This document shows positions 54,909-63,242 of a stretch of 64,000 nucleotides of DNA, piece after piece. Both the position numbers and the translations under genes were made by a program. This stretch comes from a bacterium (GTDB taxonomy: Bacteria; Bacillota; Clostridia; Lachnospirales; Lachnospiraceae): positions 1-64,000 of the forward strand of contig JAMPGX010000007.1 in assembly GCA_023663725.1 (NCBI GenBank), in the 5' to 3' direction. Numbering within the stretch: the stretch's first letter is position 1; every line of letters begins with the position of its first letter. The notes under the pieces are model-generated. The model made no database searches, was not told the DNA's origin, and saw only the letters and a program-made list of their open reading frames with translations.

Positions 54909-57900
54909 TTATTCTACCAGGATAGCAAAGGACTTCTGATAGGAGTAGGGATAATGGGTGTGGGGGTTGATTCCCTCGACGGTACACTCCGCCGTGTAGA
55001 TTCCATTGCCGGACTCAGCGCTGTCGCACTGACTGAGCATGTCCAGCTCGCCCAGTGCACACTCATAGATGCCGTCGGCATTGGCCTGCAGGAAGGCAAA
55101 GGTCTGTACCGGCTTGAATATGTCTTCCCCGGTAACCTGCAGATGCTTGGCACGAAGTGTGTCAAGCAGTTGGTATGTTTCGGCCTCTGTACCAGCGGCT
55201 TCACCGGCGATATCCAGCGCATCGATTTGATCGGCATATTTTTTCAGCAGGCTTTCCGCACAGCAGGCCGCCTTGCTGATCTTGGCCGTCACCTTGGCGT
55301 CTGTCACAGGTGAGCCGGACTGGTCCCTGATTGCGAGACGCACAGCGGCGGACGACAGAGAATCCACATGTGTCGCGCAGGCGGATGTAATCTGGACCAC
55401 AGGGTGCCTCTCGAAGCCGCCCACTGTGCCGCCCATTCTCTCGCTGGTGCTGTACTGCAGCAGGACCGTCCACTCGCCGGGTTTGGCATTGTCAATATCG
55501 AAAATGCAATATCCGTCGCCGCTGACAGTGGGTCTCACATTCTGCTTTTGATTGTTGGGATCGTATAAGATGACGTTAATCCCATTGTTCTCCGGATAGC
55601 CGTCTGTGTAATGGTATTTCTTGTCCGTCCAGACCACTCCCAGCTGATATTGGCTGTCATATTGGGAGAGCTTGAACTTGCGGATGAGGGAGCCGCTTCC
55701 CATCTGGTATTCCTCGCCCTGATTGATCAGGAGGCCGCAGGAGGTGGATGCATTACGGATATCATTGAACATAAGCATCATCCCGTAGGCATCCGGCTGA
55801 TAGTACAGCTTGCTCTTGGGATTCTTCTGCAGCATGCTCTTATAATAGGATTCTGTGAAATAAGGCCCCATACCGGCGACATACAGGGGTGGCTCACTGC
55901 CGAGCACTGCATCAGGCGTGCTGCCTCCGGTATTATGCGCACCATCGCTCAGCAGGACAAAGGCTTTGACGTCCGTGTTAAGATTGGCGTGCATGGCATT
56001 GCCCAGCGTGATCGCGTCACTGATATTGGTCATGGGACTGTAATTGGGAATGCTGTAGGTGGCCTCAATGCTGTTTGACGCATTTTCGGTCTCATGCAGA
56101 TCGGCTGAGACAGTGGTCGGCGTTGTACCCTGTGGACAGATCCATTTTGCCTTGTTGGAGAACATATTCACTCCGAATTGATCGCCCGGCAGAGAGTACT
56201 GGACAAACGCCTTGGCATTGATTTTGACGAGGTTCTGGGCGTCGTACATCGTACCGGACGCATCCAGCATCAACACATATCCCACGGTCTTGTCAATGTC
56301 CTGATAATTGGCTGAGGGATCTCCCAGCAGCAGGTATTCCTGTATATTTGTCTTCGTAAGATCATCTCCTTTTCTGTTTTTGTATAATGTGGTGGTAGCC
56401 CACATATAGATATCGGATATATCGGTCAACTTCTGAGTTTTCAGCGCCTCCCATATGTATTTGTCGAAGTCATGGTTGACAACGGTATAGGAGGGAGCCG
56501 AAGCGCCCAAGAAGGTGATGGCCTTATTCTTTTTCAGCCATTCGACCCCAAAGCAGTTACTTTTACGCATATCGTTGTTGTTACAGCAGATGCTGAATAC
56601 ATGCGGGAGGCAGCCGCTGTCCTTCAATTTACCTACATCCGATGTGTTCAAGCCGTTGGAGGACTGCCAGCAATCGTAATCACCATGACCTCTGTAATTG
56701 ATGAAGGTTTTTCCCTTGTTGATCTCGTCGATCAGAGCCTGCTTGGTACATTTGCCATCGTAGCATTTGACCATGGGGAAAGTGCTTCCGGCACTGCTGT
56801 AGATGTCCTCCTTGCAGCTTTCGTAATCGCTTCTATCGTAGGTGGTGAGCACAGTGTTACCGGATGACTTGGAGGACAGAGTCATATAGCTGGCGGCATT
56901 GTCGCACATGTTTTTCAGCTCATCTCTACTGGAGGCCGGGAAGCGGGACAGTCCGAACAGGGGCAGGTATTCTCCCTTCTTTGCGCTGTAATAGCTGTCG
57001 CTCACAAAAGTGCCGACACCTGGATCTGTGACGGTCAGAGCAGGTATGGTGTTGAGATCGCCGGCCAGCAGCACATATTTCAGAGAAGATTTGTTGTGCT
57101 CGGCCAAAATATAGCTCTGTATGGCGTCTACCTGACTGCAGGACGGGTATTGGCTATATATGTCGTCAAGGACTGCCACATCGGTGTGAAAAGCCTTGCT
57201 TTTGTGTAAAATATACTGTTCCAGAGCAGGTTTGAAATCGGTGGTCGTCACGATCAACATCCTGGGCAGGGAATCCGTCGCGCTGTCCGTGCCCGGATTG
57301 TATCCCAGTACCATGGCGGAAAGTCCCGGACGGGAGCTGACGCGGCAGTCTGTCTGGGCGTCCGTGCGGTTATCAAGAGTATACTGAACGGCAAATTCCA
57401 GGTGCTCTACGATGCTGATCCGTCTGTCCCTGGGAAGATATTTCATGGGATAGACCATGACATGCACGCATTTTACTCCGTAAACCTCCCTTGTGTCCAC
57501 ATATTCGACGGTCACAGCAGGATATACCCCGCTGCTCTCATAGATGCTCTCATCGCGGATATATTCCGGCGTCTCCGTCTCCAGAACCGGCTTGGGAACA
57601 GGCTGTATATCCGCATCTCCGTCCAGCTTCCTCTCCGTGCAGGTCAGAATGCTGATGCCTGTAAAGCTTGCGTTTTGCGGGATAGCCACGAAGAGTCCCT
57701 CGCTGACCAGCATCGGCGCGCCCGGAGTGAGGATATGGCCGCCCTCCGGCAGATCGACAAAGCTTTCTCCCTCCCTTTCGGAAAAGGAATCACCTTGCCA
57801 GAATCCCTGTATGTCATAGCGAACAATTGTGGAACTCGGACCGCCGGCATCTGTCTGTCCACTGTGAACAACCTGCTTGACGGCGGCTGCTCCCTCAGTC

Positions 57901-57944
57901 GCAGCGTCCGTATCTTGGATAGATATCCATTTTCTGTTATCCAT
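54909..57944 (-). CDS. Gingipain-like (C25) cysteine protease with vWA domain, no signal peptide
   Basis: 1011 residues. AGGAGGT lies 8 nt before ATG. Residues about 40-200 resemble the C25 propeptide domain (EGLFVAIPQNASFTGISILT). Residues about 215-530 are the caspase-fold protease: NYRGHGDYD (His420) and FSICCNNND (Cys453/Cys454). His420 to Cys453 is 33 residues, as in RgpB, and the following Cys464-Phe matches its PCF segment spacing. Residues about 553-745 are a von Willebrand A domain with MIDAS DASGT (Asp561) and LLSDGAHNTGG. The last about 250 residues look like beta sandwiches. No signal peptide, membrane segment, LPXTG or C-terminal sorting domain, so it seems intracellular. Confidence 0.85.
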   Translation of the reverse strand: MDNRKWISIQDTDAATEGAAAVKQVVHSGQTDAGGPSSTIVRYDIQGFWQGDSFSEREGESFVDLPEGGHILTPGAPMLVSEGLFVAIPQNASFTGISILTCTERKLDGDADIQPVPKPVLETETPEYIRDESIYESSGVYPAVTVEYVDTREVYGVKCVHVMVYPMKYLPRDRRISIVEHLEFAVQYTLDNRTDAQTDCRVSSRPGLSAMVLGYNPGTDSATDSLPRMLIVTTTDFKPALEQYILHKSKAFHTDVAVLDDIYSQYPSCSQVDAIQSYILAEHNKSSLKYVLLAGDLNTIPALTVTDPGVGTFVSDSYYSAKKGEYLPLFGLSRFPASSRDELKNMCDNAASYMTLSSKSSGNTVLTTYDRSDYESCKEDIYSSAGSTFPMVKCYDGKCTKQALIDEINKGKTFINYRGHGDYDCWQSSNGLNTSDVGKLKDSGCLPHVFSICCNNNDMRKSNCFGVEWLKKNKAITFLGASAPSYTVVNHDFDKYIWEALKTQKLTDISDIYMWATTTLYKNRKGDDLTKTNIQEYLLLGDPSANYQDIDKTVGYVLMLDASGTMYDAQNLVKINAKAFVQYSLPGDQFGVNMFSNKAKWICPQGTTPTTVSADLHETENASNSIEATYSIPNYSPMTNISDAITLGNAMHANLNTDVKAFVLLSDGAHNTGGSTPDAVLGSEPPLYVAGMGPYFTESYYKSMLQKNPKSKLYYQPDAYGMMLMFNDIRNASTSCGLLINQGEEYQMGSGSLIRKFKLSQYDSQYQLGVVWTDKKYHYTDGYPENNGINVILYDPNNQKQNVRPTVSGDGYCIFDIDNAKPGEWTVLLQYSTSERMGGTVGGFERHPVVQITSACATHVDSLSSAAVRLAIRDQSGSPVTDAKVTAKISKAACCAESLLKKYADQIDALDIAGEAAGTEAETYQLLDTLRAKHLQVTGEDIFKPVQTFAFLQANADGIYECALGELDMLSQCDSAESGNGIYTAECTVEGINPHTHYPYSYQKSFAILVE

Positions 57945-57970
57945 GCGTAGTTACCTCCTGTCTTGTGCTG

Positions 57971-57992
57971 CATTTGCCCTGTCAGGCAAATG
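57971..57992 (-). promoter_or_regulatory. Hairpin in the leader of the C25 gene
   Basis: CATTTGCC (57971-57978) and GGCAAATG (57985-57992) form a perfect 8-bp stem with a 6-nt loop, about 20 nt upstream of the C25 ribosome site on the minus strand. It could attenuate or modulate translation. Confidence 0.45.
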
Positions 57993-58057
57993 TCCTCTTT
58001 TGAAAGTTACACGGTGGAAATGGTACACTTAACCCAAAAACAATGGAATCACCTCCT
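57982..58057 (-). promoter_or_regulatory. Leader with a perfect ribosome site but no ATG
   Basis: On the minus strand AGGAGGTGAT (58057-58048) is a full complement of the 16S end, yet no ATG follows at the right distance. ATT at 58044 would open a 20-codon frame ending inside the hairpin (TGA near 57983); TTG at 58043 gives only four codons. A leader peptide with an unusual start is possible, or the site acts without translation. Confidence 0.35.
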
Positions 58058-58114
58058 GCATATTAAAACCAAATTTTTTAAAAAATACATTATTAGGCAA
58101 TGTATTATAGATAA

Positions 58115-58143
58115 AGAATATAATATAAATTATTCCTTGTCAA
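58115..58143 (-). promoter_or_regulatory. Promoter of the C25 gene
   Basis: On the minus strand TTGACA (58143-58138), 17 nt, TATTCT (58120-58115). Transcription would start near 58108, giving a leader of about 165 nt. Confidence 0.75.
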
Positions 58144-58294
58144 TATATCATTGGAATTATCGGTATGGGAATCGTAAAATCACTTCTACCCATAGTTGAA
58201 TTGGCCAGGAAAATTCTTCTGCCCTGTTATTGTGAAATGGGGCGGGCGGATGGTATAATGAGTAAAACGCTCAGCGTTTAACTCTGCTGAACAG

Positions 58295-58331
58295 AATGTG
58301 CGCTAAAGCGCACGAGATCACGGTATGATAT
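58295..58331. repeat. 37-nt palindromic motif, copy A
   Basis: AAT, GTGCGC-TAAA-GCGCAC (perfect 6-bp stem), then GAGATCACGGTATGATAT. It matches 27922-27958 at about 29 of 37 positions. It ends 87 nt before the HTH-PurM start and may contain its promoter (TATGAT) and an operator. Confidence 0.5.
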
Positions 58332-58417
58332 ACTCATGGGCAGAAAATTAACATTCCTAAAAGCGGATTGGCATGACATCACAGGTAGGAGCTGTGAGGT
58401 GCGGAAAAGAGGGAGAT

Positions 58418-59668
58418 ATGCTTGACAGTATGAAAATGGGGAATTTTATAGCGTCCAGAAGAAAGCAGCTCGGTCTGACACAGCAGCAGTTGGCGGATAA
58501 GCTGAGAGTCAGCTTTCAGGCTGTATCAAAATGGGAGAACGGCACCGCCTATCCCAATGTGGAAGTCCTGTATGATCTGGGCACAGTTCTTGGGGTGACG
58601 GTGGACGAGATTCTCTCCGGCAATGAGAAGACGGCGGAGGGGCTGTCCTACAGCAAGGCGGGGATTGATATTTCCTATACGGACTCGATCAAGAGGGAGA
58701 TGGGGGAGTATTTTCACTCTCAAGATAGGAGAGTGCTGAACGGCCTTGGCCCCTTTGCGTCTCTGTATGATTTCCGTTTTCAACAGATTCCCAATCCGGT
58801 GCTGGTTCTGAAATCGGAGGAGCCGGGCTCCAAACAGAAGCTGGCCATGGAGTATGGGTACACGGAATCGATCTGTCATGACATGATCAATCATCTGGTA
58901 AACGATATTATCGTAATGGGAGCAAGGCCGCTGGCAGTGTTGGATACGATCGTGTGCGGCAACGCGGAGAAGGACACGATCAAAACTCTGGTAAAAGGTA
59001 TTGCCGAGGCCTGCAGGAATAATGAGTGTTCACTGGTAGGAGGAGAGACCTCCATACAGCCGTCTGTCATCGAGGCGGGAACATACATTCTCACCTCCAG
59101 CATCGCGGGGATTGTTGACAGAGACAGGGTGGTGGACGGCTCAGCGATCCGGGAAGGGGACGCCGTCCTCGCAATCGCTTCCAATGGGCTACATACAAAC
59201 GGCTATTCTCTGGTCAGATTATTGATGGATAGGATGCCACAGGTCAAGCTGGACAAAATACAAGGTATTACCTTTATCGAACAGATTATGAAGCCTCATA
59301 CACCTTATTACAGGGCTGTCAAAGGGCTGTTTGAGACAGATTGTCTGCACGGGATGGCGCATATCACCGGAGGGGGAATCGAGGGGAACCTGTGCCGCAT
59401 CATACCGGACGGCCTCAGTGCGGCAATCCGCGGAGAGAACATCAGGATTCTCCCTGTCTTCTCCTACATCAAGGCACAGGGAAGGATCAGCGACGAGGAG
59501 ATGCGCAGGACCTTTAACCTGGGTGTGGGCTTTGTTCTGGTTGTGCCACAGAACAAAAAAGACAGGGTGATAGAGAGCGTCTCGGCATTCTATGACTGCT
59601 ATGAGATTGGCAGGATAGAGCGAGGCAGCAAAAAGACGGATATATCCGGTCGCTTGAACTGGATTTGA
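58418..59668 (+). CDS. XRE helix-turn-helix fused to a PurM-like domain
   Basis: 416 residues from ATG 58418 (GAGGGAGA upstream). Residues about 4-70 are a Cro/CI helix-turn-helix (ASRRKQLGLTQQQLADKL, VSFQAVSKWENGTAYPN). Residues about 80-416 follow PurM (AIR synthase) order: KAGIDISYTDSIK, NHLVNDIIVMGARPLAVLD, ECSLVGGETSIQPSV, VLAIASNGLHTNGYSLVR, HGMAHITGGGIEGN and a C-terminal FNLGVGFVLVV. Sequence suggests a complete PurM fold, so it could be a nucleotide-sensing regulator or a bifunctional enzyme. No other purine gene is nearby. Confidence 0.85.
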   Translation: MLDSMKMGNFIASRRKQLGLTQQQLADKLRVSFQAVSKWENGTAYPNVEVLYDLGTVLGVTVDEILSGNEKTAEGLSYSKAGIDISYTDSIKREMGEYFHSQDRRVLNGLGPFASLYDFRFQQIPNPVLVLKSEEPGSKQKLAMEYGYTESICHDMINHLVNDIIVMGARPLAVLDTIVCGNAEKDTIKTLVKGIAEACRNNECSLVGGETSIQPSVIEAGTYILTSSIAGIVDRDRVVDGSAIREGDAVLAIASNGLHTNGYSLVRLLMDRMPQVKLDKIQGITFIEQIMKPHTPYYRAVKGLFETDCLHGMAHITGGGIEGNLCRIIPDGLSAAIRGENIRILPVFSYIKAQGRISDEEMRRTFNLGVGFVLVVPQNKKDRVIESVSAFYDCYEIGRIERGSKKTDISGRLNWI

Positions 59669-59811
59669 CAACTCTATTTCATCTGACCAGTCTTGCAGAC
59701 AGCGCGGGGAATGTAGTATACTATTCATACAAGTTGATGAACCGCCTGAAACGGATATCAGGAGACTTATATGTAATCGCAAGCAGGCTTGCAATATGCG
59801 GGGATATAAAT

Positions 59812-60255
59812 ATGGAAAAGGATAAAACTCTCACAGTAAAATCATGGCTATATGATTATACCGAGGACGAAGTTCAGGCTTCTATCGCTAAAACAGAAGA
59901 CCCAGAAATCTTATATCTTTATGCATACAATTATAATTGGGATGATGGATTTACGATACCACAATTCATTCTTGATCATAAAAATTGTAATTTAAGTATT
60001 GCACTGCTAATCTTTTATAGGGCTGACGGAGTTAGTTATCTATTTCATAAGTCCGACTATAAAAATGTACCTCAAGGAGCATTTATTAAAAAATTATATG
60101 ATTCCATCGTTGAAGGCAAGTATCAGGAGGCGGATATAGAATTTAAAGCACCGTTGTCGAAGGTTCAATACTATAAATTGAAAAAATTATTAACAGAACG
60201 GGAATATGTTTTTATAGAAAATATCAGTGGAAAGAATTTGGATATTGATCTGTGA
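59812..60255 (+). CDS. DUF4274 protein
   Basis: 147 residues from ATG 59812 (GGGGAT upstream; the longer frame from 59665 overlaps the previous gene). The DUF4274 signature is visible: DPEILYLYAYNYNWDDGFTIP, then DHKNCNLSIALLIFYRADG. DUF4274 domains are frequent among immunity-like genes of polymorphic toxin systems, but no toxin is next to it. Codon usage is AT-richer than the neighbouring genes, a sign of transfer. Confidence 0.75.
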   Translation: MEKDKTLTVKSWLYDYTEDEVQASIAKTEDPEILYLYAYNYNWDDGFTIPQFILDHKNCNLSIALLIFYRADGVSYLFHKSDYKNVPQGAFIKKLYDSIVEGKYQEADIEFKAPLSKVQYYKLKKLLTEREYVFIENISGKNLDIDL

Positions 60256-60296
60256 CAGGATAATAAAAATTTAAAGCAGTATGGAAGGGCGCGATA

Positions 60297-60746
60297 ATGA
60301 GGACTTTACCTATAACAGCCAGCAAGGAAGAGATTAAGGAACTGGTTATTGAGTGGAATGAGCTTTTGGCACAAGAAAAATATGAAGAAGCCTTCGAGAT
60401 GTTTCTTGCCGAAAATGATGAACTGGACTGGACACCGGAATTATTAGAATCAGCGGTATATACTTATGGCTGCCCAGGTTATACACGGGAAGAGGCGGAA
60501 GAAGAATTTGGCTCCTCTGATTATAAAGTAACTTCAATACTGCAAAATCCTAATAGGGACCAAATTATAGAAAGTATCGATATCTCATCAGATTATGGCT
60601 GGATGGGCAAAAATGATATTGCGGTAATCCATTATGGAAACGTCCCTCTCAACGGAATGATGAGTGATCTGACAGCCATATTTTTTGTTCGCAGGGTTAA
60701 CGATGATCAGATTACTTTATCCTTCGTTGATTTACATGTAATGTGA
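60297..60746 (+). CDS. Uncharacterised acidic protein (149 residues)
   Basis: 149 residues, very acidic (EELLAQEKYEEAFEMFL; EEAEEEFGSSDY), no signal or membrane segment, last half with a beta-strand pattern (IAVIHYGNVPLNGMMSDLTAIFFVRR). I recognise no family. It follows the DUF4274 gene by 41 nt in the same AT-rich segment, and the two look like a pair of orphan immunity-type genes (inference). Confidence 0.6.
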   Translation: MRTLPITASKEEIKELVIEWNELLAQEKYEEAFEMFLAENDELDWTPELLESAVYTYGCPGYTREEAEEEFGSSDYKVTSILQNPNRDQIIESIDISSDYGWMGKNDIAVIHYGNVPLNGMMSDLTAIFFVRRVNDDQITLSFVDLHVM

Positions 60747-60855
60747 TACCATTCGTAGGTCCTAAGCAATCAAAAATCCATTGACTGTTAATATCATGTT
60801 TCATATACTTGTTGTGTAGTAAAGGGAACGTGGGCTTTTGCGGGGAAAGGAGAGA

Positions 60856-62196
60856 ATGATGAAAAGAAGGATACTGGCGGTGCTGTTGTGCTGCACATTG
60901 ACAGCGGGTGTTCTGGCGGGCTGCGGCTTGCGGCATGGTGAGAGCGCGGATATTCAGGAAAGCACAGAGAGTACGGATGCTTCCGACAGCGGCACGGACG
61001 GCATGATTGACACGGAGGATGCAGACCGTGCTGAGAGTGCGAATGCAGTGGGGGATGCAGACCGTGCCGACAATGCGGACGAGACGGAGGATACCGGCAA
61101 TAACGTGAATGAGGAGGATGCGGAGAATATGGGAAATGCTTCTGCGGAAAAGACACCGACAATACCAGATATTGAGATCACAATGCAGGATATTTCGCCG
61201 ATGGATCTGGTCGGGGAGATGAAGATCGGCTGGAATCTGGGCAATACGCTGGATGCCGTCAGCAGTCAGAAAGGGCCGGAGACGGAGACGGCCTGGGGCA
61301 ATCCAGTCACGACGCAGGAGATGATCGATGCCGTGATCGACCAGGGCTTCAATGTGATTCGCATACCCATAACCTGGGAAAGTCATATGGGGGACGCGCC
61401 GGACTATGAAGTCTGGCCCGCCTGGATGGACAGAGTGCAGGAGGTGGTGGATTACGCCTATGGACGGGGCGTCTATGTGATCATCAATATCCACCATGAG
61501 GAGTGGCACTTCCCCTCCGAGGAGAACAAGGATGCCGCTTCCAGTCAGCTCAAGGCGCTGTGGACGGCTATTGCCGAACGGTTTCGCGACTATGACGAGC
61601 ATCTGCTCTTTGAGGGTATGAATGAACCCCGCAAAAAGGGAACCAGCGTGGAGTGGAACGGCGGTGATAAAGAGGGGCAGGATGTGGTCAACTATTATAA
61701 TCAGGTCTTTGTGGATGCCGTGAGAGCGACCGGCGGAAACAATACAATCCGCAATCTGATGGTGCCAGGCTATGCGGCCTCCGCTGACGATGGCGCGCTT
61801 CGGGCCATTGTGCTGCCGGAGGATGAGCACCTGATCGTATCCGTGCACGCTTACACTCCCTATGACTTTGCCCTTAACACAGCGGGCAAATCCACTTGGG
61901 ACAATGACACGGCAGGGATTGCTCATTTGTTGGCGTTGGTGAACGAACTCTTTATACGCAAGGGGGTGCCTGTCATCATCGGAGAATTTGGCGCCATGAA
62001 TAAGGACAATGAGGAGGAGCGCGTGCAGTGGGCCGAATACTATGTGAGCAAGGCCAGGGAGTACGGTGTCCCCTGTATCTGGTGGGACAACAATGCCTTT
62101 GACGGGGACGGGGAGACCTTTGGTCTGTTTGACCGCCGCAAGCTGACTTTTCCCTATCCGGATTTGTTGAGGGCATTGCTCGAGAGCGCGGAATAG
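60856..62196 (+). CDS. Lipoprotein GH5 endoglucanase-like enzyme
   Basis: 446 residues from ATG 60856 (AAAGGAGA upstream). Lipobox LAGC with Cys23, then an Asp/Glu-rich linker to about residue 110. The GH5 barrel has GWNLGNTLDAV, NVIRIPITWESHM, NIHHEEWHF, acid/base Glu257 in GMNEPRK, His/Tyr in SVHAYTPYDFA, and nucleophile Glu377 in IIGEFGAMN. Cell-surface beta-glucanase (cellulase, mannanase or xyloglucanase cannot be told apart). It extends the fibre-degrading repertoire of the 10-24 kb locus. Confidence 0.93.
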   Translation: MMKRRILAVLLCCTLTAGVLAGCGLRHGESADIQESTESTDASDSGTDGMIDTEDADRAESANAVGDADRADNADETEDTGNNVNEEDAENMGNASAEKTPTIPDIEITMQDISPMDLVGEMKIGWNLGNTLDAVSSQKGPETETAWGNPVTTQEMIDAVIDQGFNVIRIPITWESHMGDAPDYEVWPAWMDRVQEVVDYAYGRGVYVIINIHHEEWHFPSEENKDAASSQLKALWTAIAERFRDYDEHLLFEGMNEPRKKGTSVEWNGGDKEGQDVVNYYNQVFVDAVRATGGNNTIRNLMVPGYAASADDGALRAIVLPEDEHLIVSVHAYTPYDFALNTAGKSTWDNDTAGIAHLLALVNELFIRKGVPVIIGEFGAMNKDNEEERVQWAEYYVSKAREYGVPCIWWDNNAFDGDGETFGLFDRRKLTFPYPDLLRALLESAE

Positions 62197-62227
62197 AGGC
62201 GCAGTCAGAATAGGCAGGGAACGCTTT

Positions 62228-63121
62228 TCATCCCGCTCGACGGGACAGGCGGGAGATCAATTGGTATCCAGCAATGGCAGCCAACGGTGCGAAGAGCATG
62301 TTCCAGCCTGTGGGTAGGCCGGGGTACAGCTCTCCCAGAGAGCCCAGCACAAATCCCAGAATCAGCAGATATGTGGGCTGAGGGCGGCGTTCCATGGCCT
62401 TGCCCAGCAGACGGGTGACTAGCAGTGTGCAGAGCACGGCGCCCAGTCCCAGAGGAATCAGGGCGGTAAAATGCAGACTGCTCACCGCCGTCATAACCGG
62501 CTCATACAGTCCCAGCATCAATAGCATCTGGGACACGCTGATGCCGGGAAGGATCAGCGCGACAGCCAGGATGCAGCCTCCCAGAAATTGGAACAGCAGA
62601 AAACGCAGGGACATAATAGTTGGAGTGAGAGTCGCTTCGGCAAGACCGGCGGCAAACAGTCCCTCCGGCAGCGCAGCCAGTCCATAGACAATGAATACCC
62701 CCAGCAGGGGCCAAAACAGCGCTCGCCAGGTTGTATCTTTTAACTGTGCCTGTCTGCAGATCAGAGGAATCCCTCCGGCAACCGCGCCCAGAAAGAAGTA
62801 GCTGACTGCCATGGGGTGACAGTACAGTAGCGATAACACGGCCCTTGCGAGTAATGCCATGCCCGCCAGAGCGCCAGCACAAAACAGCGCCAGAAATCGC
62901 AGGGTAGTCCACAGGCGACAGCGCTCCGGAGCGGGAGAGCTATGTCTGCGGCGCAGGTATTTGCCGATCAGCTCGGGCAGGCTTCCCACCGCTTCAACCA
63001 ATTCCTCGTAGATTCCCAGGATCATGGCCATGGTTCCGCCGCTGGCTCCCGGCACTGTCATCGTACCTCCTATTGTCATGGCTTTGACCAGAATATGCCA
63101 CCAGCTCTGTTTGTTATCCAT
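62228..63121 (-). CDS. DUF368 membrane protein, possible undecaprenyl-phosphate translocase (PopT family)
   Basis: 297 residues from ATG 63121 (minus strand; GAGGAGG upstream), ending at 62228. The family motif GGTMTVPGASGGTMAMILGIYEEL sits near residue 20, followed by eight or so membrane helices and LILPGISVSQMLLMLGLYEP. DUF368 proteins of the PopT type recycle C55-P to the cytoplasmic face. The loop GKYLRRRHSSPAPERC is basic. No obvious operon partner. Confidence 0.9.
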   Translation of the reverse strand: MDNKQSWWHILVKAMTIGGTMTVPGASGGTMAMILGIYEELVEAVGSLPELIGKYLRRRHSSPAPERCRLWTTLRFLALFCAGALAGMALLARAVLSLLYCHPMAVSYFFLGAVAGGIPLICRQAQLKDTTWRALFWPLLGVFIVYGLAALPEGLFAAGLAEATLTPTIMSLRFLLFQFLGGCILAVALILPGISVSQMLLMLGLYEPVMTAVSSLHFTALIPLGLGAVLCTLLVTRLLGKAMERRPQPTYLLILGFVLGSLGELYPGLPTGWNMLFAPLAAIAGYQLISRLSRRAG

Positions 63122-63242
63122 AAAACAAATTCCTCCTCTCCGGTCCGGCTGTTTCAATATATCCGGTGGAGAGGAGGAACATTCCAAAATATAATAGGAA
63201 ATTCATATCTATGTATGTCTGCTTTTTACGTAGAGAGTGACT

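Larger units (their letters stand above)
57945..58417. other. Divergent intergenic region between the C25 and HTH-PurM genes
   Basis: About 470 nt, AT-rich in the middle. Minus strand: C25 promoter, leader ribosome site and hairpin (listed separately). Plus strand: TATAAT at 58254-58259 with a poor -35 TTGTGA at 58230, and the palindromic motif 58295-58331 containing TATGAT. No other coding frame is convincing. Confidence 0.5.
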
